Below, in pieces: positions 8,024 to 15,140 of a stretch of 64,000 nt of DNA (position 1 is the stretch's first letter; each line of letters starts with the position of its first letter). Location: positions 1 through 64,000 of the forward strand of contig NZ_JOFT01000030.1 of NCBI RefSeq assembly GCF_000725805.1, written 5' to 3'. Origin of the DNA: Streptomyces xanthophaeus. GTDB lineage: Bacteria; Actinomycetota; Actinomycetes; Streptomycetales; Streptomycetaceae. Under the pieces are notes generated by a model. It was given only the letters and a program-made list of their open reading frames with translations. It had not been told where the DNA came from and made no database searches. The translations under genes and the position numbers were made by a program.

Positions 8024-8160
8024 ACCCCGCCAGGGGAACGGCCACAGGCCGGGCACCCCGCCAGGGGAACGGCCACAGGCCGGGCACCCCGCCAGGGGAA
8101 CGGCCACAGGCCGGGGGAACGGCCACAGGCCGGGCACCCCGCCAGGGGAACGGCCCGGCA
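8024..8160. repeat. 31-bp GC-rich tandem repeat
   Basis: A 31-bp unit beginning CCAGGGGAACGGCCACAGGC occurs at 8030, 8061 and 8092. A fourth, internally shortened copy follows and a fifth partial copy starts at 8152. It lies in a 525-bp non-coding gap between the DUF4097 and LysR genes (7659-8183). Each unit contains GGCC-ACA-GGCC dyads that could form small hairpins. Open frames across it look like low-complexity artefacts. Confidence 0.85.
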
Positions 8161-8183
8161 CGGCTGAGCCCGGCCGCAGGCCG

Positions 8184-9188
8184 TCAGGCCGCCTCCACCT
8201 CCGCACCCGGCGCCCCGGCCAGGCCTTCGGTCTCCGGCCCCGCCGGGGCCCCCGGCTCGGGGCTCAGCAGCGGACTGGCGTGGCGGTGCAGCCAGGCCAG
8301 GTACGGGGGCGTGCGCAGGGCGGCCTCGCGGTAGGCGGCGCGCAGGTCCTCGTAGACCTCGGCGTGCGCGCCCGGACGGGTCGCCAGCAGCAGCCGTACG
8401 GCCAGCGGGTCGCCCGACAGGGGCCGGATCGCCATGTCGTCCCGCGGCCCGGAGGTGGGCTGGCAGGGCGCCACCGCCTCACCGGAGACGATCAGCGAGG
8501 TCGCGGTGTGGTAATCGGCGTGCAGCACGGGCGGGTCGAGGCCCGCCCCGGCGAAGATCCGCCGCAGGCCGTCCCATTCGCCGTCCACCGAGGGGTCCAC
8601 GGTCCACCGGTCGGCGGCCAGGTCCCGCAGCTCCACCACCGGTCGCCGGGCCGCCGGATGGTCCCGGGCCATCGACACGAACTGCGGCTCCCGCTCCATC
8701 AGCACGTGCAGCTGGAGCCCGGCCGGCACCCGCAGCGGGCTGCCCTCCACCTCGTGCACGAAGGCCACGTCCAGCTGCCCCGAATCCACCATCCGCAGCA
8801 GGGCGTTGGCCGATACGTCCACCACCAGAGAGGTCTCGGTGTCCGGGAGACGCCGGTGCACCCGCCTTAACCAGCCGGGTAACGCGCGGCTGGCCGTCGA
8901 CCCGATGCGCAGGCGCGGCCCGCGGGCCAGCGCCCGCGCCTCCGCGACCAGTGCGGCCATGTCGGCCAGCAGGGGACGGGCCCGGCCGAGCACGGTGCGA
9001 CCGAACGGCGTGGGGCGGCATCCGGTGCGCTCGCGCAGGAACAGCTCGCCGTCCAGGGCCCGTTCGATGCGGCGCAGCTGTGTCGTCAGGGAGGGCTGGC
9101 TCACGCCGAGCTGCCGCGCCGCCTTGTGCAGGCTGCCGGCGTCGGCGATGGCGCACAGTGCGCGCAGGTGCCTCACCTCGAGCTCCAT
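8184..9188 (-). CDS. LysR family regulator of the divergent snapalysin gene
   Basis: A 334-residue LysR-type regulator. The N-terminal winged HTH (LRALCAIADAGSLHKAARQLGVSQPSLTTQLRRIERALDGELF, about 5-50) is followed by the effector-binding domain (LRIGSTASRALPGW onwards). It is divergently placed to snapalysin, as in other streptomycetes where such a protein activates the small neutral protease gene. Two TTA leucine codons, at 8868-8870 and 8880-8882, are the only TTA codons I found in the recognised genes here. They would make translation depend on bldA tRNA and tie protease production to development. The effector is unknown. The extreme C-terminus is Pro/Ala/Glu-rich and probably disordered. 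Confidence 0.9.
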   Translation of the reverse strand: MELEVRHLRALCAIADAGSLHKAARQLGVSQPSLTTQLRRIERALDGELFLRERTGCRPTPFGRTVLGRARPLLADMAALVAEARALARGPRLRIGSTASRALPGWLRRVHRRLPDTETSLVVDVSANALLRMVDSGQLDVAFVHEVEGSPLRVPAGLQLHVLMEREPQFVSMARDHPAARRPVVELRDLAADRWTVDPSVDGEWDGLRRIFAGAGLDPPVLHADYHTATSLIVSGEAVAPCQPTSGPRDDMAIRPLSGDPLAVRLLLATRPGAHAEVYEDLRAAYREAALRTPPYLAWLHRHASPLLSPEPGAPAGPETEGLAGAPGAEVEAA

Positions 9189-9283
9189 GCCCCGAGGGTA
9201 GGGCGGGCCGGGCGGACCGCACCAGCCACTTATAGCCCCCCGAATCCCGCCATTCTCTTGCTAGTTGGCCATCCGAAAACTCC

Positions 9284-9304
9284 CCGATAGCCCGGCGTTA
9301 TCGG
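9284..9304. promoter_or_regulatory. Candidate LysR binding site
   Basis: CCGATA-N9-TATCGG is a perfect inverted repeat between the divergent LysR and snapalysin genes. It contains the ATA-N9-TAT arrangement typical of LysR operators, so it is the likely site for activation of the protease gene and autoregulation. Confidence 0.6.
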
Positions 9305-9395
9305 TGGCTGACATCATCCGCCCGGCCCGATGGCTCCCGCAGACTCCGGTACCGAACGACCCACCCCCCGCACCGGATGAGTAGGAGCCCCCCAC

Positions 9396-10055
9396 ATGCG
9401 CCACTCCCGTAAGGCCGTCCTGGCCGCCTCGATCGGCCTCGGTCTGGCCGCTGCGCTCGGCGCCGTCCCCAGCGCCAGCGCGGCCACCGCCCCCGTCCAC
9501 GGCAACGCGGCGAGCTACGCCGCGTACGAGGGCTCGCAGGAGAACGCGGCCGCCAACCGCGCCTTCTTCGACGCCGTGCAGCGTTCGGTCGCCGAGCAGC
9601 GCGCCGCGAACCCGGGCGCCCTGGCGGTGACCGTCACGTACAACACCCGCAGCGCGCCGAGCTTCCGCACCCAGATAGCGAACTCCACCCGGATCTGGAA
9701 CAGCTCGGTGACCAACGTCAAGCTGCAGGAGGTGTCCTCCGGCGGCAACTTCTCCTACCGCGAGGGCAACGACTCACGCGGTTCGTACGCGAGCACGGAC
9801 GGGCACGGCCGCGGTTACATCTTCCTCGACTACCGGCAGAACCAGCAGTACAACTCCACCCGGGTGACCTCGCACGAGACCGGCCACGTGCTGGGTCTGC
9901 CGGACCACTACTCGGGTCCGTGCAGCGAGCTGATGTCGGGTGGCGGCCCGGGCACCTCGTGCCAGAACGCCACCCCGAACAGCACCGAGCGGGCTCGCGT
10001 CAACCAGCTGTGGGCCAACGGCCTCGTCGCCTCCGGCCTGGGCACGAAGGGCTAG
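9396..10055 (+). CDS. snpA: Snapalysin, small secreted zinc metalloprotease (M7)
   Basis: A 219-residue secreted protease. A signal peptide of about 29 residues ends at ASA. A propeptide follows, then a catalytic domain with the metzincin motif [11 protein letters not shown]: His160, Glu161, His164 and Asp170, where the third ligand is Asp as is usual in snapalysins. Cys176 and Cys189 can form the single disulfide. It hydrolyses proteins outside the cell, preferring aromatic residues in characterised family members. AGGAG lies about 9 bases before the ATG. The divergent LysR gene and the CCGATA/TATCGG repeat between them indicate direct activation, and the TTA codons of the regulator suggest developmental control. 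Confidence 0.95.
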   Translation: MRHSRKAVLAASIGLGLAAALGAVPSASAATAPVHGNAASYAAYEGSQENAAANRAFFDAVQRSVAEQRAANPGALAVTVTYNTRSAPSFRTQIANSTRIWNSSVTNVKLQEVSSGGNFSYREGNDSRGSYASTDGHGRGYIFLDYRQNQQYNSTRVTSHETGHVLGLPDHYSGPCSELMSGGGPGTSCQNATPNSTERARVNQLWANGLVASGLGTKG

Positions 10056-10063
10056 GTCTCCCG

Positions 10064-10264
10064 TCAGGTCCCTTCGGGGGCGTGCCGCCCGCAGTCCGGG
10101 TTCCGGCAGGGACCCGGACCCCATTGCGGCACGAAGACCCCGAGGGACTTGTGCCGTCTGACCACGGTGTCGACGGCGCCCTTGCAGGCCGGGCACGTCT
10201 GCTGCTCGTGCCCGGCCTGCGGGGCGACCGTCTCGTGCATGCGCTGCTGCTCTTCACGGGCCAT
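10064..10264 (-). CDS. Small zinc-ribbon hypothetical protein
   Basis: A 66-residue protein with two cysteine pairs, CPAC near the middle and CRNPDC near the C-terminus, spaced as a zinc ribbon. The N-terminus is charged and no signal peptide is present. Function is unknown; a nucleic-acid or protein contact is only a guess. GGAGG is present but just one base before the ATG, unusually close, so translation may start at the ATG eight codons on. It converges with snapalysin, leaving 8 bp between stop codons. Other frames over this segment lack the cysteine pattern. Confidence 0.6.
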   Translation of the reverse strand: MAREEQQRMHETVAPQAGHEQQTCPACKGAVDTVVRRHKSLGVFVPQWGPGPCRNPDCGRHAPEGT

Positions 10265-10336
10265 ACCTCCACGGTAGGCCCGTTTCGCGCGTTCGGCGGG
10301 GGCGGGCGGGGGCGGGCCCCCGCCCGGCCGGCCCGG

Positions 10337-10921
10337 TCAGCGCTTGACGGCGTACGAGGTGATGACCTGGCCGCCGCCGAGCACGGTGCAGCCGGTCAGC
10401 TCCAGCGGGCGCACGCCGAAGCCCGCCCGGGACATCGGCATGCCGGTCCCGACCACGACCGGGTACGTCTTGACGATGTACTCGTCGATCTCGTCGGCCA
10501 GCTGGCCCGCGAGGTCCGCGCCGCCGCACAGCCAGATGTCGAGTCCGTCCTGCGCCTTCAGCTCGCGGACCCGGGCGACGAGGTCCCCGCCGATCAGGCG
10601 GACCTGGGGGTCCGGCGCCTCGGTGAGGGAGCGCGAGACGACGTACTGCTCGCGCATGTGGCCGTAGGGGCTGGCCACGCCCTGCTTGAGGCCGGGCTCG
10701 TAGGTGCCGCGGCCCATGAGGACCGTGTCGAAGCGCTTGGGGGCGCGGTCCTCGATCCCGAACTGCGCCCGGCCCGGGCCGGCGATCGTCTCCGGGTACT
10801 CGGCCGTCAGGTGGCCGATGAACTCCGGGTCGAGGAAGGCGTAGATGAAGTCCGCGTCGCCGTCGGGGGCCCCGATGAACCCGTCGACGGTCGTCGCGAT
10901 GAAGTAGCTGAGCTTGCGCAA
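10337..10921 (-). CDS. Dihydrofolate reductase family protein (RibD C-terminal-like)
   Basis: About 194 residues of the DHFR/RibD-C fold: LSYFIATTVDGFIGAPDGD at the N-terminus, a VLMGRGTYE segment, VVSRSL and GGADLAGQLADEIDEY near the end, matching the NADPH-binding reductase scaffold. Such stand-alone proteins are widespread in streptomycetes and their substrates are mostly unknown; true folate reduction is unlikely. I chose the TTG start at 10921 because GGAAGAG lies about 6 bases upstream and it trims a non-homologous extension. A GTG at 10954 is the alternative. A perfect 12-bp inverted repeat lies about 50 bp upstream and is a likely repressor site. Confidence 0.82.
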   Translation of the reverse strand: MRKLSYFIATTVDGFIGAPDGDADFIYAFLDPEFIGHLTAEYPETIAGPGRAQFGIEDRAPKRFDTVLMGRGTYEPGLKQGVASPYGHMREQYVVSRSLTEAPDPQVRLIGGDLVARVRELKAQDGLDIWLCGGADLAGQLADEIDEYIVKTYPVVVGTGMPMSRAGFGVRPLELTGCTVLGGGQVITSYAVKR

Positions 10922-10968
10922 GCGATTCTCTTCCGTCAGACAGTGCCGCCGCACCGGGGCACGCCGAA

Positions 10969-10994
10969 CAAAGTACTTCAGGTGAAGTACTTTG
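10969..10994. promoter_or_regulatory. Perfect 26-bp palindromic operator
   Basis: CAAAGTACTTCA-GG-TGAAGTACTTTG: a perfect 12-bp inverted repeat with a two-base centre, AT-rich against a GC-rich background. It lies between the GNAT stop (11016) and the DHFR-like start (10921), both on the minus strand. It looks like a high-affinity MarR- or HxlR-type site controlling the DHFR-like gene. No such regulator gene is adjacent. Confidence 0.7.
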
Positions 10995-11015
10995 CCAAGA
11001 CCGATTCCCTGTGGG

Positions 11016-11618
11016 TCAGCCCCGCGGCTTGCGCCACATGGGCCACATCAGCGGCCCGTCCGGGAGTCGCACCGCTTCGCCCGTGAACTCCCAGCCCAGG
11101 CGTTCGTACAGCGCCTTGCTGCGCTCGCTGCTCGCCTCCAGGTAGGCCGGCAGGCCCTCCTCGTCACAGCGCTCCAGCACCGGCCGGATCAGCTCGGTGC
11201 CCAGGCCCTCGCCCTGCCGGCCCGGGGCCACGGCGATCATCAGGAGGTACTCGTGCTCCTCCGCGGTCGGGTGCACGGCGCCCGTGAGCCGCCCCACCAG
11301 CTCGCACCGCTCGTTGTCCGGATCGGCCACCGCCCGCATCTTCGCCGGGACCTCGTCCTCGACGTGCCCGGCCTCCGGGTCGGCCGCCGGGACGCGCAGC
11401 CACAGGGCGGCCGCCGAGCCGTCCGCCGCGTAGTCGATCCGGCCTTCCGCCAGGGCCACGTCCACGAAGACGCCCAGGAACCGGCCGTGCACGGCGGCGC
11501 GGTGCTCCGGATCCGGGAAGACCCAGCTGCTCACCGGATCGGTGCGGAAGGCCTCGTCGAGCAGGCGCGCCACCGCGTCCCGGTCCGACTGGTCCGCCTG
11601 ACGTATCTCCAGCGCCAC
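11016..11618 (-). CDS. GNAT family N-acetyltransferase
   Basis: A 200-residue acetyl-CoA-dependent acyltransferase. The fold is recognisable from IRQADQSDRDAVARLLDEAF at the start, the core strand YLLMIAVAPGRQGEGLGTELI with the acetyl-CoA pyrophosphate loop (GRQGEGLG), and the C-terminal AYLEASSERSKALYERLGWEF. The acceptor substrate is unknown. The start is GTG with GAAGGG about 8 bases upstream. The upstream region holds a TTGACA hexamer inside a TCACTCA/TGAGTGA inverted repeat (11638-11665), so it probably has its own regulated promoter. It may be an antibiotic- or metabolite-modifying enzyme, but nothing nearby supports a specific one. Confidence 0.87.
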   Translation of the reverse strand: MALEIRQADQSDRDAVARLLDEAFRTDPVSSWVFPDPEHRAAVHGRFLGVFVDVALAEGRIDYAADGSAAALWLRVPAADPEAGHVEDEVPAKMRAVADPDNERCELVGRLTGAVHPTAEEHEYLLMIAVAPGRQGEGLGTELIRPVLERCDEEGLPAYLEASSERSKALYERLGWEFTGEAVRLPDGPLMWPMWRKPRG

Positions 11619-11637
11619 TGGTCACACCCTTCACTCT

Positions 11638-11665
11638 TCACTCACGTGTCAACAACCTTGAGTGA
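11638..11665 (-). promoter_or_regulatory. Promoter and inverted repeat upstream of the GNAT gene
   Basis: TCACTCA (11638-11644) and TGAGTGA (11659-11665) form a perfect 7-bp inverted repeat enclosing a minus-strand TTGACA, a good -35 hexamer for the GNAT gene. The -10 box is not clear. Confidence 0.4.
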
Positions 11666-11693
11666 TCCTAGAGTTGGGCCGGAACGGGCGTAA

Positions 11694-11729
11694 GGCCCGT
11701 TCCGGCACCGTGCGGCGCCGGAACGGGCC
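11694..11729 (-). terminator. Terminator after the encapsulin cargo gene
   Basis: A perfect 13-bp stem (GGCCCGTTCCGGC with its complement) and 10-base loop, about 30 bp downstream of the polyprenyl synthase stop codon on the minus strand. Confidence 0.7.
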
Positions 11730-11761
11730 CTGCTCCTGCCGTGCGGGACCCCCGCCCCCGC

Positions 11762-12811
11762 TCACCTCGTGCGGCGCGTCACGAACTCGGCCAGGGCCAG
11801 CAGTCCGCCGGCCGCCCCGAGGTCCGGCACGGCCCGGGACAGCTGCTGCACCGCCCGGCCCATCCGGTCGGCGGCATGGGCCTGCGCCCAGTCCCGGCCG
11901 CCGGCCCGGTCCACCGCGTCGGCCGCCGCGGACACCTCCGCCCCGGACATCGGCCCCGCGTACAGGGCCGCCAGCTCCTCCCCCGCCGAGGTGCCCGAGG
12001 TGAGGGCCGCCACGACCGGGAGGGACTTCTTGCGGGCGATCAGGTCGGCCCCGGCGGGCTTCCCGGTGTGCCCCGGATCCCCCCAGATCCCGATCAGGTC
12101 GTCGATCAGCTGGAAGGCCAGACCGGCCTCCCGGCCGAAGGAGTCCATCGCGTCCACCTCGTCCGGCCCCGCCCCCGCGTACAGCGCGCCCAGTGCGCAC
12201 GCGCAGCCCAGGAGGGCACCGGTCTTGGCCGTGGCCATCGTCAGGCACTCGTCGAGCGAGACGTTCGCACGCTGCTCGAAGGCACAGTCCGCCTGCTGGC
12301 CCGCACACAGTTCGACGACACAGGCCGTCAGCCGGGCCGCGGCCTCGGCCGAGGCCGGATGCCCGTCCTGGGCGAGGACGCTCAGCGCGAGCGCCATCAT
12401 CGCGTCACCGGTGATGATCGCGTCCGACATCCCGAAGACGGTCCAGGCCGTGGCGCGGCCGCGCCGCTGCACGTCCTTGTCGATGACGTCGTCGTGCAGC
12501 AGCGTGAAGTTGTGCGTCAGCTCCACGGCCACCGCCGCCCGTACGGGGTCCTCGCCCCGGCCCGCCGGGCCGTGCACGGCCTGCGCCGCCGCGAGGACCA
12601 GGGCCGGCCGGACGGCCTTCCCCGCGAGGGCCGCCGCGGGGGAGCCGTCCGCGTGCTCCCAGCCGAAGTGGTACATCGCCACGCGCCGCATCATGGCGGG
12701 CAGGCTCTCCACGGTCCGGCGCAGCTCCGGGTTGACCGTTTCTCTGGTGCGTTCCAGCAGGGCTGCGGCCTCGTGGCCCTCGCCGGTCGTGATCGCCTCG
12801 GTGGTCGCCAT
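11762..12811 (-). CDS. Polyprenyl synthase, family 2 encapsulin cargo
   Basis: A 349-residue trans-prenyltransferase of the polyprenyl diphosphate synthase family. Both aspartate-rich metal sites are intact: DDVID (107-111) and DDLIGIWGD (237-245). KAVRPALVL corresponds to the first conserved substrate-binding region. It condenses isopentenyl diphosphate onto allylic diphosphates; product length is not predictable here. The N-terminal 25-30 residues precede the catalytic fold and could carry the shell-targeting signal. The gene lies 47 bp downstream of the encapsulin shell gene in the same operon, the arrangement known for family 2B encapsulin nanocompartments. AGGAG lies about 11 bases before the ATG. 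Confidence 0.88.
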   Translation of the reverse strand: MATTEAITTGEGHEAAALLERTRETVNPELRRTVESLPAMMRRVAMYHFGWEHADGSPAAALAGKAVRPALVLAAAQAVHGPAGRGEDPVRAAVAVELTHNFTLLHDDVIDKDVQRRGRATAWTVFGMSDAIITGDAMMALALSVLAQDGHPASAEAAARLTACVVELCAGQQADCAFEQRANVSLDECLTMATAKTGALLGCACALGALYAGAGPDEVDAMDSFGREAGLAFQLIDDLIGIWGDPGHTGKPAGADLIARKKSLPVVAALTSGTSAGEELAALYAGPMSGAEVSAAADAVDRAGGRDWAQAHAADRMGRAVQQLSRAVPDLGAAGGLLALAEFVTRRTR

Positions 12812-12858
12812 GGCGTGTCCGTGCTCCTGGTGGTCCCGGTACCCCTCGGCCTGCCGCC

Positions 12859-14265
12859 TCAGCGCCAGCGGCCGATCTCGACGTTCTCCAGGACACCGAG
12901 CGCGTCCGGCACCAGCACCGCGGCGGAGAAGTAGGCGGTGACCAGGTACGAGATGATCGCCTGCTCGCTGATCCCCATGAAGCGGACCGAGGTGCTCGGC
13001 TCGATCTCGTCCGGGATGCCCGGCTGGTGCAGGCCGATCACGCCCTGCTCGTCCTCGCCCGTGCGCATGCACAGGATGGACGTGGTGCGGGCGTCGCTGA
13101 TCGGGATCTTGTTGCTCGGGAAGATGGGCACGCCGCGCCAGGCCGGCACGCGGTTGCCGCCGATGTCCACCGACTCCGGGTACAGGCCGCGCCGGTTGCA
13201 CTCGCGGCCGAAGGCGGCGATCGCCTTGGGGTGCGCGAGGAAGAACTTGGAGCCGCGGCGCATGCTGAGCAGCTGGTCCATGTCGTCGGGGCTGGGCGCG
13301 CCGTCGTGGGGCTGGATGCGCTGGTCGTAGTCGGCGTTGTGGAGCAGGCCGAACTCGCGGTTGTTGAGCATCTCGTGCTCCTGGCGCTCGCGCAGCGCCT
13401 CCACCGTGAGCCGCAACTGCTGCTCGGTCTGGTTCATCGGCTGGTTGTAGAGGTCGGCGACGCGCGTGTGCACCCGCAGGACCGTTTGTGCGATGGAGAG
13501 TTCGTACTCGCGCGGGCGGGCCTCGTAGTCCACGAACGTGCCGGGCAGGACGGCCTCGCCCTGGTGGCCCGCGGAGAGGTCGATGGCGGCTTCGCCGTAC
13601 TTGTTGGTGTTCGCGGCGGGCTGGGAGCGGACGCGCTCCACGTGCGCGCGCAGCGAGTCGACCCGGTCGGCGAGGAGCTGGAAGTCCTGGCGGGTCAGGA
13701 CGAGCGCGGTGCCGGAGGTGGCGGCGCGGGCGGTGTACTCCCAGATGGACTCCTCGTCGGCGAGGGAGTCCTCGCCGAAGTAGGTGCCGTCGGCGACGGT
13801 CCTCAGGACGGCGTCCTCGCCGTAGGGGCCGGGGCCGACCTGGTCGATGCGGCCGTGGGCGAGCAGGAACACCTGGTCGGAGGGGCTGCCGAAGGAGGTC
13901 AGCTCCTGGCCCGCCTCGAAGTCGATCTGGCGGCACCGCTGGGCGAGTTCGCCGAGCACCTCCAGGTCCTCGTACTCGCGCAGCAGCGGGAGCTCGCCGA
14001 GCTCGGCCGGGATCACCTGGACCTGGGTCCCGGTCTTGATGAACTCGACGCGTCCGTCGCCGACGGAGTAGCTCAGCCGGCGGTTGACGCGGTAGGTGCC
14101 GCCCTGGACCGAGACCCACGGGAGCATCTTCAGGAGCCACCGCGAGGTGATCTCCTGCATCTGCGGCGCGGACTTGGTCGTGGTTGCCAAGTTCCGCGCG
14201 GCCGATGTGCCGAGACTGCGCTGCGGAGTCTGGGCCTCGGACTCGGAACCTGCCTGGACCGACAT
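12859..14265 (-). CDS. Family 2B encapsulin shell protein with cNMP-binding domain
   Basis: A 468-residue capsid-like shell protein. After a flexible N-terminus, residues about 80-215 form a cyclic-nucleotide-binding-like domain ([60 protein letters not shown]). This is inserted in an HK97-type capsid fold that resumes with [14 protein letters not shown] and ends [10 protein letters not shown]. The same family includes the EshA proteins encoded beside 2-methylisoborneol synthase genes. Here the partner is a polyprenyl synthase, so the shell probably encloses isoprenoid chemistry. AAGGGA lies 6 bases before the ATG. Which nucleotide, if any, binds is not evident from the sequence. Confidence 0.9.
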   Translation of the reverse strand: MSVQAGSESEAQTPQRSLGTSAARNLATTTKSAPQMQEITSRWLLKMLPWVSVQGGTYRVNRRLSYSVGDGRVEFIKTGTQVQVIPAELGELPLLREYEDLEVLGELAQRCRQIDFEAGQELTSFGSPSDQVFLLAHGRIDQVGPGPYGEDAVLRTVADGTYFGEDSLADEESIWEYTARAATSGTALVLTRQDFQLLADRVDSLRAHVERVRSQPAANTNKYGEAAIDLSAGHQGEAVLPGTFVDYEARPREYELSIAQTVLRVHTRVADLYNQPMNQTEQQLRLTVEALRERQEHEMLNNREFGLLHNADYDQRIQPHDGAPSPDDMDQLLSMRRGSKFFLAHPKAIAAFGRECNRRGLYPESVDIGGNRVPAWRGVPIFPSNKIPISDARTTSILCMRTGEDEQGVIGLHQPGIPDEIEPSTSVRFMGISEQAIISYLVTAYFSAAVLVPDALGVLENVEIGRWR

Positions 14266-14464
14266 GTATTTCCCTTTCGATCACTCCATGGATCTGCGGG
14301 ATACACCCTTCCAGCACGCAACGTGGTGGGACCATTACACAAAAGAGTGGGACTACTCCGTCCGGGGGTGGGGCACCCTTTCGGGTCCCCTCGCGCACCA
14401 GGCACCTCTTGAGCCCCACCTGTTTCGGCCAGCCCTCCACAATGACCCGAATGAACCCGGTTTT

Positions 14465-14487
14465 AATTTGCATGACAGATGCGAATT
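14465..14487 (+). promoter_or_regulatory. NsrR-type operator upstream of nsrR
   Basis: AATTTGCAT-GACAG-ATGCGAATT is an 8-bp inverted repeat with one mismatch, containing GCAT-N5-ATGC, the core I recall for Streptomyces NsrR sites. It ends 15 bp before the nsrR start and indicates autoregulation by nitric oxide. Confidence 0.65.
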
Positions 14488-14502
14488 TCATACGGTGAGC
14501 CC

Positions 14503-14958
14503 ATGAGGCTGACCCGGTTCACCGACCTGGCCCTGCGCGTCCTGATGCGCCTGGCCGTGGAGGAGGCGGACCTCCCGACGACCCGCGAGGTCGCGGCGAC
14601 CATGGAGGTCCCGTACACCCACACGGCCAAGGTGGTCGCCCGGCTGCAGCACCTCGGCCTGGTCGAGGCGCGGCGCGGCCGCGGCGGTGGGCTCGCGCTG
14701 ACCAGCACCGGGCGGGCCGCCTCGGTGGGCGGGGTGGTCCGCGAACTGGAGGGCGCGGGCGACGTCGTGGAGTGCGAGGGCAACACCCCCTGCCCGCTGC
14801 GCGGCGCCTGCGTCCTGCGCGGCGCGCTGCGCCGGGCCCAGGAGGCCTTCTTCGCCTCGCTGGACCCGCTGACGGTGAACGACCTGGTGGCGGCACCGAC
14901 CGGACCGCTGCTGCTGGGACTGTCGGCCGGACCGCCGACGAGGGCCGAAAGGCCCTGA
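14503..14958 (+). CDS. nsrR: Nitric-oxide-sensing Rrf2 family regulator NsrR
   Basis: A 151-residue Rrf2 protein. The winged HTH is MRLTRFTDLALRVLMRLA...TTREVAATMEVPYTHTAKVVARLQHLGLVEARRGRGGG. Three cysteines spaced C-x5-C-x5-C (Cys91, Cys97, Cys103; CEGNTPCPLRGAC) match the [4Fe-4S] ligands of Streptomyces NsrR. Nitrosylation of the cluster releases DNA. The start at 14503 gives the canonical N-terminus; the frame from 14479 starts inside the operator. The next gene on the same strand is the NO dioxygenase hmp, its classical target, with a related half-site upstream. The intergenic arrangement suggests separate promoters for the two genes. Confidence 0.92.
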   Translation: MRLTRFTDLALRVLMRLAVEEADLPTTREVAATMEVPYTHTAKVVARLQHLGLVEARRGRGGGLALTSTGRAASVGGVVRELEGAGDVVECEGNTPCPLRGACVLRGALRRAQEAFFASLDPLTVNDLVAAPTGPLLLGLSAGPPTRAERP

Positions 14959-15067
14959 ACATCCGGGCCCGATGGCCGGTTTCCGCCCTCATCCGGCCCA
15001 CCTAGGCTGACCTCGAAGGACCCCCCGAACAGATGTCCGCACCGTGGCGGGCCTTCTCTCGGCCTTC

Positions 15068-15079
15068 AAATGCGCATTT
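15068..15079 (+). promoter_or_regulatory. NsrR-like palindrome upstream of hmp
   Basis: AAATGCGCATTT is a perfect 12-bp palindrome. With flanking bases (ATGCGCATTTCATAT) it aligns to the right half of the nsrR site (ATGCGAATTTCATAC); the left half is weaker. It lies 61 bp before the hmp ATG, suitable for repression in the absence of NO. Confidence 0.55.
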
Positions 15080-15140
15080 CATATACCACTTCTGCCCCGT
15101 TCGGACCGAACCCTTCTGAACCCCAACGCGAGGAGTCCCG

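Noticed and set aside
7726..8206. Several open frames over the 31-bp repeat
   Set aside because: The frames owe their openness to the repeat and GC content; no domain, start signal or family is recognisable.
12938..14506. Plus-strand frames of up to 461 codons across the encapsulin gene
   Set aside because: They are the reverse complement of a gene with intact family motifs; the translations are low-complexity.
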